Below, in pieces: positions 1-10,309 of a stretch of DNA of 64,000 nt. This DNA is from Bolinopsis microptera. Taxonomy: Eukaryota > Ctenophora > Tentaculata > Lobata > Bolinopsidae. Under the pieces are notes generated by a model. It ran no database searches. It saw only the letters and a program-made list of their open reading frames with translations, and was not told the DNA's origin. The DNA is taken from assembly GCF_026151205.1 (NCBI RefSeq), contig NC_087074.1, positions 13,001,182 to 13,065,181 of the forward strand. The letters are read 5' to 3'. Position numbers and translations under genes: made by a program. Every line of letters begins with the position of its first letter. The first letter of the stretch is position 1.

Positions 1-780
1 AGTCCGGAGGAAATTGAGTAATCCATCAGCCGAACCTTTGCTGACCCCCATATGAGGTCCTGCTAATGAGATGAACGTTGTAATGTTGTGATCATCCCAG
101 TTCTGTATCACATTTCTACCGGACAACGCTCCCATACTGTGCCTAACGGGACTTACGTTAGGAACAGAAGAACATATAAATATTGTTGTCAGATTAGCTG
201 ATTAAATGTGGGTAGTTCATATTTCTCTCCTAGTAAGTTTAAGAGTGTTGCCCATATCAAAATAAAAGTATTGTAGTCAATAGTCATTCATACTCATAGT
301 TATACTAGTACATAATAGTACTAAATAATTATACTAATATTGAATTCTAATTAGTAATTTAGATACCCGATAAAAGTGATAGGTCCCTCGATATGAAGAT
401 TCTTTATGTACTTCACAAGACTCTCAGATTGAACTTTTAGTGAAATCAAGCTATAGTCGTCCGGATAAAGCTGAAACAGTTTAAGTTTAACAGTGCTTTG
501 CGCATCGTGCTGCAAAAGAATTGGCTGCTAAATAACTGTAAACTCGTTTATGAAACATCGTACACTGTACCTTGATAGAGTGAGTGTATGTGCCAGGGAA
601 ATCTTTCTTTATCTTAAATGCCATGTACTCCATAGTTTTATGATTGTCCATCAGACCATGAAAGAGAAGAACAGGGTTTGCTGCAGTTGTTTGGCCTGAC
701 ACCGTCACGTTTTCTCCCAGGCATATCCATAGAGTTAATAGTAATAGCGGGACAATGTGCCACATCCCGTCTATAGCCAT
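1..780 (-). CDS. PPT2: PPT2-like lysosomal thioesterase, 5' part (three exons, runs off the left edge)
   Basis: Seen: exons at 571-780, 367-470 and 1-142 join in phase (0 then 2) with GT donors and AG acceptors. The product starts at the ATG at 780 with a short hydrophobic signal peptide (WHIVPLLLLTLWICLG). It continues with an alpha/beta-hydrolase strand and oxyanion loop (PVLLFHGLMDN), then the nucleophile elbow GHSMGA formed across the second splice junction, then DDHN and FISLAGPHMG. Known: palmitoyl-protein thioesterases are soluble lysosomal hydrolases that remove fatty acyl groups from cysteine. The DDHN...FISL..P.MG order matches PPT2 better than PPT1. Inferred: a functional gene whose C-terminal half, with the catalytic Asp and His, lies outside the window. 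The acceptor choice at 142/143 is supported because it alone restores the GxSxG serine. It could also be a more distant PPT1/2-type paralogue. Confidence 0.85.
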
Positions 781-1126
781 GTTTAGGGTCTAAAGATAAT
801 CTGCCATGCATTACAGTTATGTACTGACGTATCAGAAAATGAACATTTTGCAATGAGAGTCAAGAAAACTAGATATCTGGATCGGTGCCGGTTAAGGGTC
901 GTTCAGTGTTCACATATTACGTAATCAGCCGAGGGGTTTTCAAATGCTTACGGTTGATTGCGGGGGGGGGGGGGGTCTGGTCGTTGATTACATAATCAAA
1001 ATTTTCTTTTTTACCCTCTAGAATAATAAAAATTTGACAATATTTTAATTCAAATTCCACTCAGATATTGATAAAATTTAGAAATTGATCGGATATCCGA
1101 TTATAGTAAGGGGTAGTTCACATTAA
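781..1126. other. 5' flank of the PPT2-like gene
   Basis: No coding signal. It holds the upstream region of the minus-strand gene and a G homopolymer of about 14 bases near 961-975. An acceptor-like TTTAG lies about nine bases before the ATG at 780. No TATA box or other clear promoter motif was recognised. Confidence 0.4.
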
Positions 1127-4100
1127 CTAATTGGTTGCAGGTGAGAAATTCAGTCAAAACTGTAAAATTTCTGTCCTGGAAATTTCATCTTCAAAAACTG
1201 AAAATGGGACAGAGATTGGGACAATATGATTTTACAATTTGATTCACGGATTTTGACTTCCAGTACCCCAATTTGGTTTCATACCATCATCAATTAACTC
1301 ACTAATTGGTTTCTGGGCAAAAATTTCATCCAATCTGTCAAATTTGTGTTCAGAAAATTTCATATTTGAAAATGGGACAGACTTTTGAAAATACAACTTT
1401 TCGTTTTGTTAAGCTTTTTGCTGTGGACTTCCTCCAACCGAAATCAACCTTCCAGCACCTCAATCGTGTCCTATGCCACCTATAGTTGAATTACTAATTG
1501 GTTGCAGGTGAGAAATTCAGTCAAAACTGTAAAATTTCTGTCCTGGAAATTTCATCTTCAAAAACTGAAAATGGGACAGAGATTGGGACAATATGATTTT
1601 ACAATTTTATTCGAGATTTTGACTTCCAGTACCCCAATTTTGTTTCATACCATCATCAATTAACTGACTAATTGGTTTCTGGGCAAAAATTTCAAAAACT
1701 GAAAATGGGACAGGTGAGAAATTCAGTCAAAACTGTAAAATTTCTGTCCTGGAAATTTCATCTTCAAAAACTGAAAATGGGACAGAGATTGGGACAATAT
1801 GATTTTACAATTTGATTCACGATTTTGACTTCCAGTACCCCAATTTGGTTTCATACCATCATCAATTAACTGACTAATTGGTTTCTGGGCAAAAATTTCA
1901 TCCAATCTGTCAAATTTGTGTTCAGAAAATTTCATATTTGAAAATGGGACAGACTTTTGAAAATACAACTTTTCGTTTTGTTAAGCTTTTTGCTGTGGAC
2001 TTCCTCCAACCGAAATCAACCTTCCATCACCTCAATCGTGTCCTATGCCACCTATAGTTGAATTACTAATTGGTTGCAGGTGAGAAATTCAGTCAAAACT
2101 GTAAAATTTCTGTCCTGGAAATTTCATCTTCAAAAACTATAAATGGGACAGAAATTGGGACAATATGATTTTACAATTTTATTCGAGATTTTGACTTCCA
2201 GTACCCCAATTTTGTTTCATACCATCATCAATTAACTGACTAATTGGTTTCTGGGCAAAAATTTCAAAAACTGAAAATGGGACAGGTGAGAAATTCAGTC
2301 AAAACTGTAAAATTTCTGTCCTGGAAATTTCATCTTCAAGAACTGAAAATGGGACAGAGATTGGGACAATATGATTTTACAAATTTATTCGAGATTTTGA
2401 CTTCCAGTACCCCAATTTGGTTTCATACCATCATCAATTAACTGACTAATTGGTTTCTGGGCTAAAATTTTATCCAATCTGTCAAATTTGTGTTCAGAAA
2501 ATTTCATATTTGAAAATGGGACAGACTTTTGAAAATACAACTTTTCGTTTTGTTAAGCTTTTTGCTGTGGACTTCCTCCAACCGAAATCAAACTTCCAGC
2601 ACCTCAATCGTGTCTTATGCCACCTATAGTTGAATTACTAATTGGTTGCAGGTGAGAAATTCAGTCAAAACTGTAAAATTTCTGTCCTGGAAATTTTATC
2701 TTCAAAAACTGAAAATGGGACAGAGATTGGGACAACATGATTTTACAATTTTATTCGAGATTTTGACGTTCAGTACCCCAATTTGGTTTCACACCATCAT
2801 CAATTAACTGACTAATTGGTTTCTGGGCAAAAATTTCATCCAATCTGTCAAATTTGTGTTCAGAAAATTTCATATTTGAAAATGGGACAGACTTTTGAAA
2901 ATACAACTTTTCGTTTTGTTAAGCTTTTTGCTGTGGACTTCCTCCAACCGAAATCAACCTTCCAGCACCTCAATCGTGTCCTATGCCACCTATAGTTGAA
3001 TTACTAATTGGTTGCAGGTGAGAAATTCAGTCAAAACTGTAAAATTTCTGTCCTGGAAATTTCATCTTCAAAAACTGAAAATGGGACAGAGATTGGGACA
3101 ATATGATTTTACAATTTTATTCGAGATTTTGACTTCCAGTACCCCAATTTGGTTTCATACCATCATCAATTAACTGACTAATTGGTTTCTGGGCAAAAAT
3201 TTCATCCAATCTGTCAAATTTGTGTTCAGAAAATTTCATATTTGAAAATGGGACAGACTTTTGAAAATACAACTTTTCGTTTTGTTAAGCTTTTTGCTGT
3301 GGACTTCCTCCAACCGAAATCAAACTTCCAGCACCTCAATCGTGTCCTATGCCACCTATAGTTGAATTACTAATTGGTTGCAGGTGAGAAATTCAGTCAA
3401 AACTGTAAAATTTCTGTCCTGGAAATTTCATCTTCAAAAACTGAAAATGGGACAGAAATTGGGACAATATGATTTTACAATTTTATTCGAGATTTTGACT
3501 TCCAGTACCCCAATTTGGTTTCATACCATCATCAATTAACTGACTAATTGGTCTCTGGGCAAAAAATCTATCCAATGTGTCAAATTTGTGTTCAGAAAAT
3601 TTCATATTTGAAAATGGGACAGACTTTTGAAAATACAACTTTTCGTTTTGTTAAGCTTTTTGCTGTGGACTTCCTCCAACCGAAATCAAACTTCCAGCAC
3701 CTCAATCGTGTCCTATGCCACCTATAGTTGAATTACTAATTGGTTGCAGGTGAGAAATTCAGTCAAAACTGTAAAATTTCTGTCCTGGAAATTTCATCTT
3801 CAAAAACTGAAAATGGGACAGAAATTGGACAATATGATTTTACAATTTTATTCGCGATTTTGACTTCCAGTACCCCAATTTGGTTTCATACCATCATCAA
3901 TTAACTGACTAATTGGTTCCTGGGCAAAAATTTCATCCAATCTGTCAAATTTGTGTTCAGAAAATTTCATATTTGAAAATGGGACAGACTTTTGAAAATA
4001 CAACTTTTCGTTTTGTTAAGCTTTTTGCTGTGGACTTCCTCCAACCGAAATCAACCTTCCAGCACCTCAATCGTGTCCTATGCCACCTATAGTTGAATTA

Positions 4101-7100
4101 CTAATTGGTTGCAGGTGAGAAATTCAGTCAAAACTGTAAAATTTCTGTCCTGGAAATTTCATCTTCAAAAACTGAAAATGGGACAGAAATTGGGACAATA
4201 TGATTTTACAATTTTATTCGCGATTTTGACTTCCAGTACCCCAATTTGGTTTCATACCATCATCAATTAACTGACTAATTGGTTCCTGGGCAAAAATTTC
4301 ATCCAATCTGTCAAATTTGTGTTCAGAAAATTTCATATTTGAAAATGGGACAGACTTTTGAAAATACAACTTTTCGTTTTGTTAAGCTTTTTGCTGTGGA
4401 CTTCCTCCAACCGAAATCAAACTTCCAGCACCTCAATCGTGTCCTATGCCACCTATAGTTGAATTACTAATTGGTTGCAGGTGAGAAATTCAGTCAAAAC
4501 TGTAAAATTTCTGTCCAGGAAATTTCATCTTCAAAAACTGAAAATGGGACAGAGATTGGGACAATATGATTTTACAATTTTATTCGAGATTTTGACTTCC
4601 AGTACCCCAATATAATTTTACAATTTTATTCGAGATTTTGACTTCCAGTACCCCAATTTGGTTTCATACTATCATCAATTAACTGACTAATTCGTTTCTG
4701 GGCAAAAATTTCAAAAACTGAAAATGGGACAGAGATTGGGACAATATGATTTTACAATTTTATTCGAGATTTTGACTTCCAGTACCCCAATTTTGTTTCA
4801 TACCATCATCAATTAACTGACTAATTGGTTTCTGGGCAAAAATTTCAAAAACTGAAAATGGGACAGGTGAGAAATTCAGTCAAAACTGTAAAATTTCTGT
4901 CCTGGAAATTTCATCTTCAAAAACTGAAAATGGGACAGAAATTGGGACAATATGATTTTACAATTTTATTCGCGATTTTGACTTCCAGTACCCCAATTTG
5001 GTTTCATACCATCATCAATTAACTGACTAATTGGTTCTGGGCAAAAATTTCATCCAATCTGTCAAATTTGTGTTCAGAAAATTTCATATTTGAAAATGGG
5101 ACAGACCTTTGAAAATACAACTTTTCGTTTTGTTAAGCTTTTTGCTGTGGACTTCCTCCAACCGAAATCAAACTTCCAGCACCTCAATCGTGTCCTATGC
5201 CACCTATAGTTGAATTACTAATTGGTTGCAGGTGAGAAATTCAGTCAAAACCGTAAAATTTCTATCCAGGAAATTTCATCTTCAAAAACTGAAAATGGGA
5301 CAGAGATTGGGACAATATGATTTTACAATTTTATTCGAGATTTTGACTTCCAGTACCCCAATATAATTTTACAATTTTATTCGAGATTTTGACTTCCAGT
5401 ACCCCAATTTGGTTTCATACCATCATCAATTAACTGACTAATTCGTTTCTGGGCAAAAATTTCAAAAACTGAAAATGGGACAGAGATTGGGACAATATGA
5501 TTTTACAATTTTATTCGTGATTTTGACTTCCAGTACCCCAATTTTGTTTCATACCATCATCAATTAACTGACTAATTGGTTTCTGGGCAAAAATTTCAAA
5601 AACTGAAAATGGGACAGGTGAGAAATTCAGTCAAAACTGTAAAATCTCTGTCCTGGAAATTTCATCTTCAAAAACTGAAAATGGGACAGAAATTGGGACA
5701 ATATGATTTTACAATTTTATTCGACATTTTGACGTTCAGTACCCCAATTTGGTTTCATACCATCATCAATTAACTGACTAATTGGTTCCTGGGCAAAAAG
5801 TTCATCCAATCTGTCAAATTTGTGTTCAGAAAATTTCATATTTGAAAATGGGACAGACTTTTGAAAATACAACTTTTTGTTTTGTTAAGGCTAAGCTTTT
5901 TGCTGTGGACTTCCTCCAACCGAAATCAACCTTCCAGCACCTCAATCGTGTCCTATGCCACCTATAGTTGAATTACTAATTAGTTGCAGGTGAGAATTGA
6001 GAAATTCAGTCAAAACTGTAAAATTTCTGTCCTGGAAATTTCATCTTCAAAAACTGAAAATGGGACAGAGATTGGGACAATATGATTTTACAATTTTATT
6101 CGAGATTTTGACTTCCAGTACCCCAATTTTGTTTCATACCATCATCAATTAACTGACTAATTGGTTTCTGGGCAGAAATTTCAAAAACTGAAAATTGGAC
6201 CGAGATTGGGACAATATGATTTTACAATTTTATTCGCGATTTTGACTTCCAGTACCCCAATTTGGTGTCATACCATCATCAATTAACTGACTAATTGGTT
6301 CCTGGGCAAAAATTTCATCCAATCTGTTAAATTTGTGTTCAGAAAATTTCATATTTGAAAATGGGACAGACTTTTGAAAATACAACTTTTCGTTTTGTTA
6401 AGCTTTTTGCTGTGGACTTCCTCCAACCGAAATCAACCTTCCAGCACCTCAATCGTGTCCTATGCCACCTATAGTTGAATTACTAATTGGTTGCAGGTGA
6501 GAAATTCAGTCAAAACTGTAAAATCTCTGTCCTGGAAATTTCATCTTCAAAAACTGAAAATGGGACAGAAATTGGGACAATATGATTTTACAATTTTATT
6601 CGACATTTTGACGTTCAGTACCCCAATTTGGTTTCATACCATCATCAATTAACTGACTAATTGGTTCCTGGGCAAAAAGTTCATCCAATCTGTCAAATTT
6701 GTGTTCAGAAAATTTCATATTTGAAAATGGGACAGACTTTTGAAAATACAACTTTTTGTTTTGTTAAGCTTTTTGTTGTGGACTTCCTCCAACCGAAATC
6801 AACCTTCCAGCACCTCAATCGTGTCCTATGCCACCTATAGTTGAATTACTAATTAGTTGCAGGTGAGAATTGAGAAATTCAGTCAAAACTGTAAAATTTC
6901 TGTCCTGGAAATTTCATCTTCAAAAACTGAAAATGGGACAGAGATTGGGACAATATGATTTTACAATTTTATTCGAGATTTTGACTTCCAGTACCCCAAT
7001 TTTGTTTCATACCATCATCAATTAACTGACTAATTGGTTTCTGGGCAGAAATTTCAAAAACTGAAAATTGGACCGAGATTGGGACAATATGATTTTACAA

Positions 7101-7459
7101 TTTTATTCGAGATTTTGACTTCCAGTACCCCAATTTGGTTTCATACCATCATCAATTAACTGACTTATTGGTTTCTGGGCTAAAATTTTATCCAATCTGT
7201 CAAATTTGTGTCCAGAAAATTTCATATTTGAAAATGGGACAGACTTTTGAAAATACAACTTTTCGTTTTGTTAAGCTTTTTGCTGTGGACTTCCTCCGAC
7301 CGAAATCAAACTTCCAGCACCTTAATCGTGTCCTATGCCACCTATAGTTGAATTACTAATTGGTTGCAGGTGAGAATTTCAGTCAAAACTGTAAAATTTC
7401 TGTCCTGGAAGTTTCATCTTCAAAAACTGAAAATGGGACAGAGATTGGGACAATATGAT
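1127..7459. repeat. Satellite array, 366-bp unit with longer variants
   Basis: Seen: the phrase ttactaattggttgcaggtg recurs at 1491, 2063, 2635, 3001, 3367, 3733, 4098, 4464, 5215, 5973 (with tagttgcag), 6480, 6846 and 7353. Spacings are 572, 572, 366, 366, 366, 365, 366, 751, 758, 507, 366 and 507 bp. The 366-bp unit joins two related halves, each ending near aaaatgggacag. Longer units carry extra partial copies of the first half. Short ORFs of about 65-97 codons inside it recur with the same period and are by-products of the repeat. Unit variants sit next to each other (572 pair, five 366-type, 751/758 pair, 507/366/507), which points to block duplication by unequal exchange. The array starts and stops abruptly in non-repeat DNA. 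Confidence 0.95.
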
Positions 7460-7546
7460 GACAAACAATTTCAACAGTATTAGGCATTCTAATCTGAAAT
7501 GTTCTGAAGACTAATAGTAATATTTTATGCGCGCAAGTCACACGTG

Positions 7547-8788
7547 GGTAACACGACTCCTGTCCGACAGCGACATCTGTCCGACAGCGACATCTGTCCG
7601 AATCAGGGTACCATAAAAAAACGACATCTGTCCGAAATTGTGACCTGATTTCAATACGACACATTTCCAATTAGAGACATGATCTTAACTGTTACTTGCT
7701 AAATTGTATACGTAACATGTCCAATTTGAGATATGATCTGAGCCATAGTTTACTACCACAGTTTATTTTAATTTGATGTCGATAAATTGGACAATAGTTT
7801 CAATGTTATTTAAATGTTATAAATTAATTCAATATAATACAATATCACAGAATCAAATCTAAAGCATAGTCAAATTTCCGATAGCTTTAAGGAAATCCAT
7901 AGGGTTGCTGTAGTTGTCGTAATCATCTACAATTCTCTGAAGTTGTCGATCATAACGGATCCATTAGGGTGCACGTGGCTCAGGTAGTTCCCGCCCGTCT
8001 CTTTTGGTTTTCTTCACGTCTGTAAGGGCTTGTTCTGCTTTAAGGCAATCAAGGAACTTCCAAATTGTGGGCTTCGAGCAGGACAGCATTGAATGGAATC
8101 CGTGATGCCAACCTTCTGCGATGTTGGATGAGCGAGGAATCCTCATCTGTGCAGCTTCGTGTTGAATTTGATTCCACATGTGGGGAGCGAAGTTAGGATT
8201 GGTGGTTGATGTCCGAGAGCATCATTGGTTCGTTGTCGGTAGAGAGGATGTAGTTTGCAGGAATGGAGAGCGTTTCCAGATCTCTCGGGTTAGAAGGGTG
8301 TCTGTTAGCTGCTTTTCTGCTTCTCTGTACCATTCTGTTGAGGGATGACAGCTGGGAGCCAAGCTTTGCTCTAGATTCGTAACCCAATCCACCGACTGCT
8401 TCAGATACGAGGTATTTCGTCGGTTGATCTCCACCAGAAGCCTTTCTTTTCAAGTTCTGTTTGCTGACGTGGACGGTCGTTTCAGCATGGTGGACAGGGT
8501 GAGTCCTGTGATGTGATCGACAGCTTGTTAGGATACGGCTAGCACGATCCTGTTCTCAACTAGTTAATCACGTATCGATGGATCAGATCTTAAGGGATCA
8601 CATCAGCTTTAGAACGTCACGAGATTACCTGTGAGCTTGTGAAATGCGAATGTGAACCGAAATTACAATATGATCCGAAATTCGGACAGATGTCGCCAAA
8701 AACGACTCCTGTCCGACAGCGACATCTGTCCGAAATCCCTAATTCAGCTTTCGGACAGATGTCGCTGTCGGACAGATGTCGCCCAATC
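7547..8788 (-). mobile_element. Decayed MULE (Mutator-like) DNA transposon
   Basis: Seen: both ends carry repeated gacatctgtccgacagcgac blocks in inverted orientation (7552-7637 and 8680-8785). The element is bounded by a direct 9-bp duplication, tcacacgtg, at 7538-7546 and 8789-8797. Known: Mutator-like elements make 9-bp target duplications and often have complex inverted ends. Inside, on the minus strand, are two transposase pieces. The order (N-terminal piece at 8453-8193, C-terminal piece at 8179-7964) agrees with one ancestral gene that lost its middle. The end repeats are imperfect, so the element is old and cannot be autonomous. Confidence 0.8.
7964..8453 (-). pseudogene. MULE transposase remnant (N- and C-terminal pieces)
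   Basis: Seen: the first piece (8453-8193) contains a basic stretch LNRMVQRSRKAANRH followed by LETLSIPANY, typical of the leader of animal FLYWCH/MULE-type transposases. The second piece (8179-7964) contains SSNIAEGWHHGFHSML and PTIWKFLDCLKAEQAL, the conserved C-terminal signature of that family. Both are open but in different frames. The central DDE catalytic region is absent, so the gene has an internal deletion. Inferred: dead. Family assignment rests on remembered motif patterns, not on a search. Confidence 0.65.
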
Positions 8789-9078
8789 TCACACGTGCAA
8801 CGGAGCATATTATAATATAAGGGCAGATGATGCAAAAACAGTCAAACACGATAACTGCAATCAGTAAAGAGAAACGTAACCAGCAGATGTAATGAGAAAT
8901 ATCAATTACCAAGTATGTATTAGATTGTGGTGTCAAGTAACGCTGTACACTGTACAGTCACAAATGTTGCCCAGTGCCCACAAGCATTTTGTATTACATT
9001 AACATATTAGCTACTCAGCTTTTCCATTTTCAGGTAGTTTCAATTTCATACAACTGCAATAAAAGATACCTTGAAGTA

Positions 9079-9422
9079 CAGAGGCAGCATTATAAAGTGC
9101 GGCAAATTTGGCGAATAGTGCAGCGAGTCTGGGCCTTGCTGGTGTGGGACTGTGGGCCTAGCTGAATTAGCAAAAATTAATGCTGCATTCTGCGGGGTCC
9201 GGACTCTACGGCGTAAGACTCTACGGCGTGAGACTCTACGGCGGGTTAGGGTTACTGTTAGGGTTTGGGTTAGGACTAGGGTTAGGGTTAACTTAGGGTT
9301 AGGGTTAGGGTTAGGGTTAGGGTTAGGGTTAGAGTCTCACGCCGTAGAGTCTTACGCCGTAGACTTAGAGTCCCAGACCCCCATTCCGCACCTGCCGCAC
9401 TTATATGTTATTGTTGCCTCTG
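9079..9422. mobile_element. TA-flanked MITE carrying a telomere-like (TTAGGG)n tract
   Basis: Seen: the ends are inverted (cagaggcagcattataaagt and its imperfect complement ending tgcctctg) and are flanked by TA on both sides (9077-9078, 9423-9424). Inside is a second inverted repeat made of actctacggcgtaagactct units. At the centre is a run of ttaggg repeats with a few variants, about 9240-9332. Known: TA duplications fit Tc1/mariner-type non-autonomous elements. The 97-codon ORF across it is a by-product of the repeats. The telomere-like tract is internal and flanked by unique DNA on both sides, so this is not a chromosome end. Confidence 0.7.
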
Positions 9423-9424
9423 TA

Positions 9425-10309
9425 TCATTAACTCAAATACCTTAGGCGTGTGAACTGGAGTGTAATCTGTTATCACAACTTATCGTGGCCCGCGCCCCCC
9501 AGATCTTTGGATCTAGAATGTTCTAAACTGATAGTGATTCAACAGCAGAGACACACGCTGCCGATTGCCGAAAGGTTTTATACCTAATAAAACTCCTTGA
9601 TTAAAGAGTTTTTGTACATCTTCAAAGTTTGTACAAAAATAAAAGCTTTATATACACATACTATACAAACAGTACCGTTAACAAATATTATCATTTGGGA
9701 AAACTCGCGACAGCAGCTCAATAATATATATAAAGTTTAACCTAAAACAAGTGTTGGTCTAACCCCTGCTGCATTGTTGAAATTATTATAATGTTGAAGT
9801 TGAAAAGTTGATACAGAATTGTTAATATCAAACATGTACATTTTAGATTGAGATTTATTTTAAATATACAACCCATAATATAGTTCCAGTTCAGCTTCCT
9901 ATAATAACGTAATAAATTATGAATCCAGTGCTGTGGTTTATGAGCTTTACTTTAGGTGTGTGAGTTTAACTTTAGTAGGTCTCCAGTTCTTCAGTATACT
10001 GGAACCACCTCTCACGGAGTCGCTCGTGTCGTGCACATTTCTTGCTTTCTCTGGAGAAAAAGGTTTGAGCAATGAGCATGTTATTCCAAGAAAATTAGAG
10101 GAAAATACGCACGGGCTGCACCAGCATAGTAATATTGTATCGTTAATTAGGGTGTGACTGTGTCATAGAGCTAGATATACTGAGTCAACCGTCATTTTCA
10201 ATTGGAAAATAGACTTTTTACACAAAAAGCCATCGATTAATTTAAGTTCGATATTCAAGACTTTAATGATAAAATCATTTTCTTCCTAGAAGAAGAAGAC
10301 GTCGCATAT
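9425..10309. other. Non-coding stretch downstream of the WDR93-like gene
   Basis: AT-rich, with no ORF, repeat or RNA gene that can be supported. It includes the presumed 3' UTR of the minus-strand gene ending at 10310. Confidence 0.4.

Noticed and set aside
2244-7347. Several 60-70 codon ORFs on the plus strand
   Set aside because: They recur with the satellite period and have no independent coding signal.
9240-9332. Chromosome end
   Set aside because: The telomere-like tract is internal to a small element with unique flanks on both sides.
9152-9445. 97-codon Arg/Leu/Gly-repeat ORF
   Set aside because: It is a translation of TTAGGG and actctacggcg repeats.
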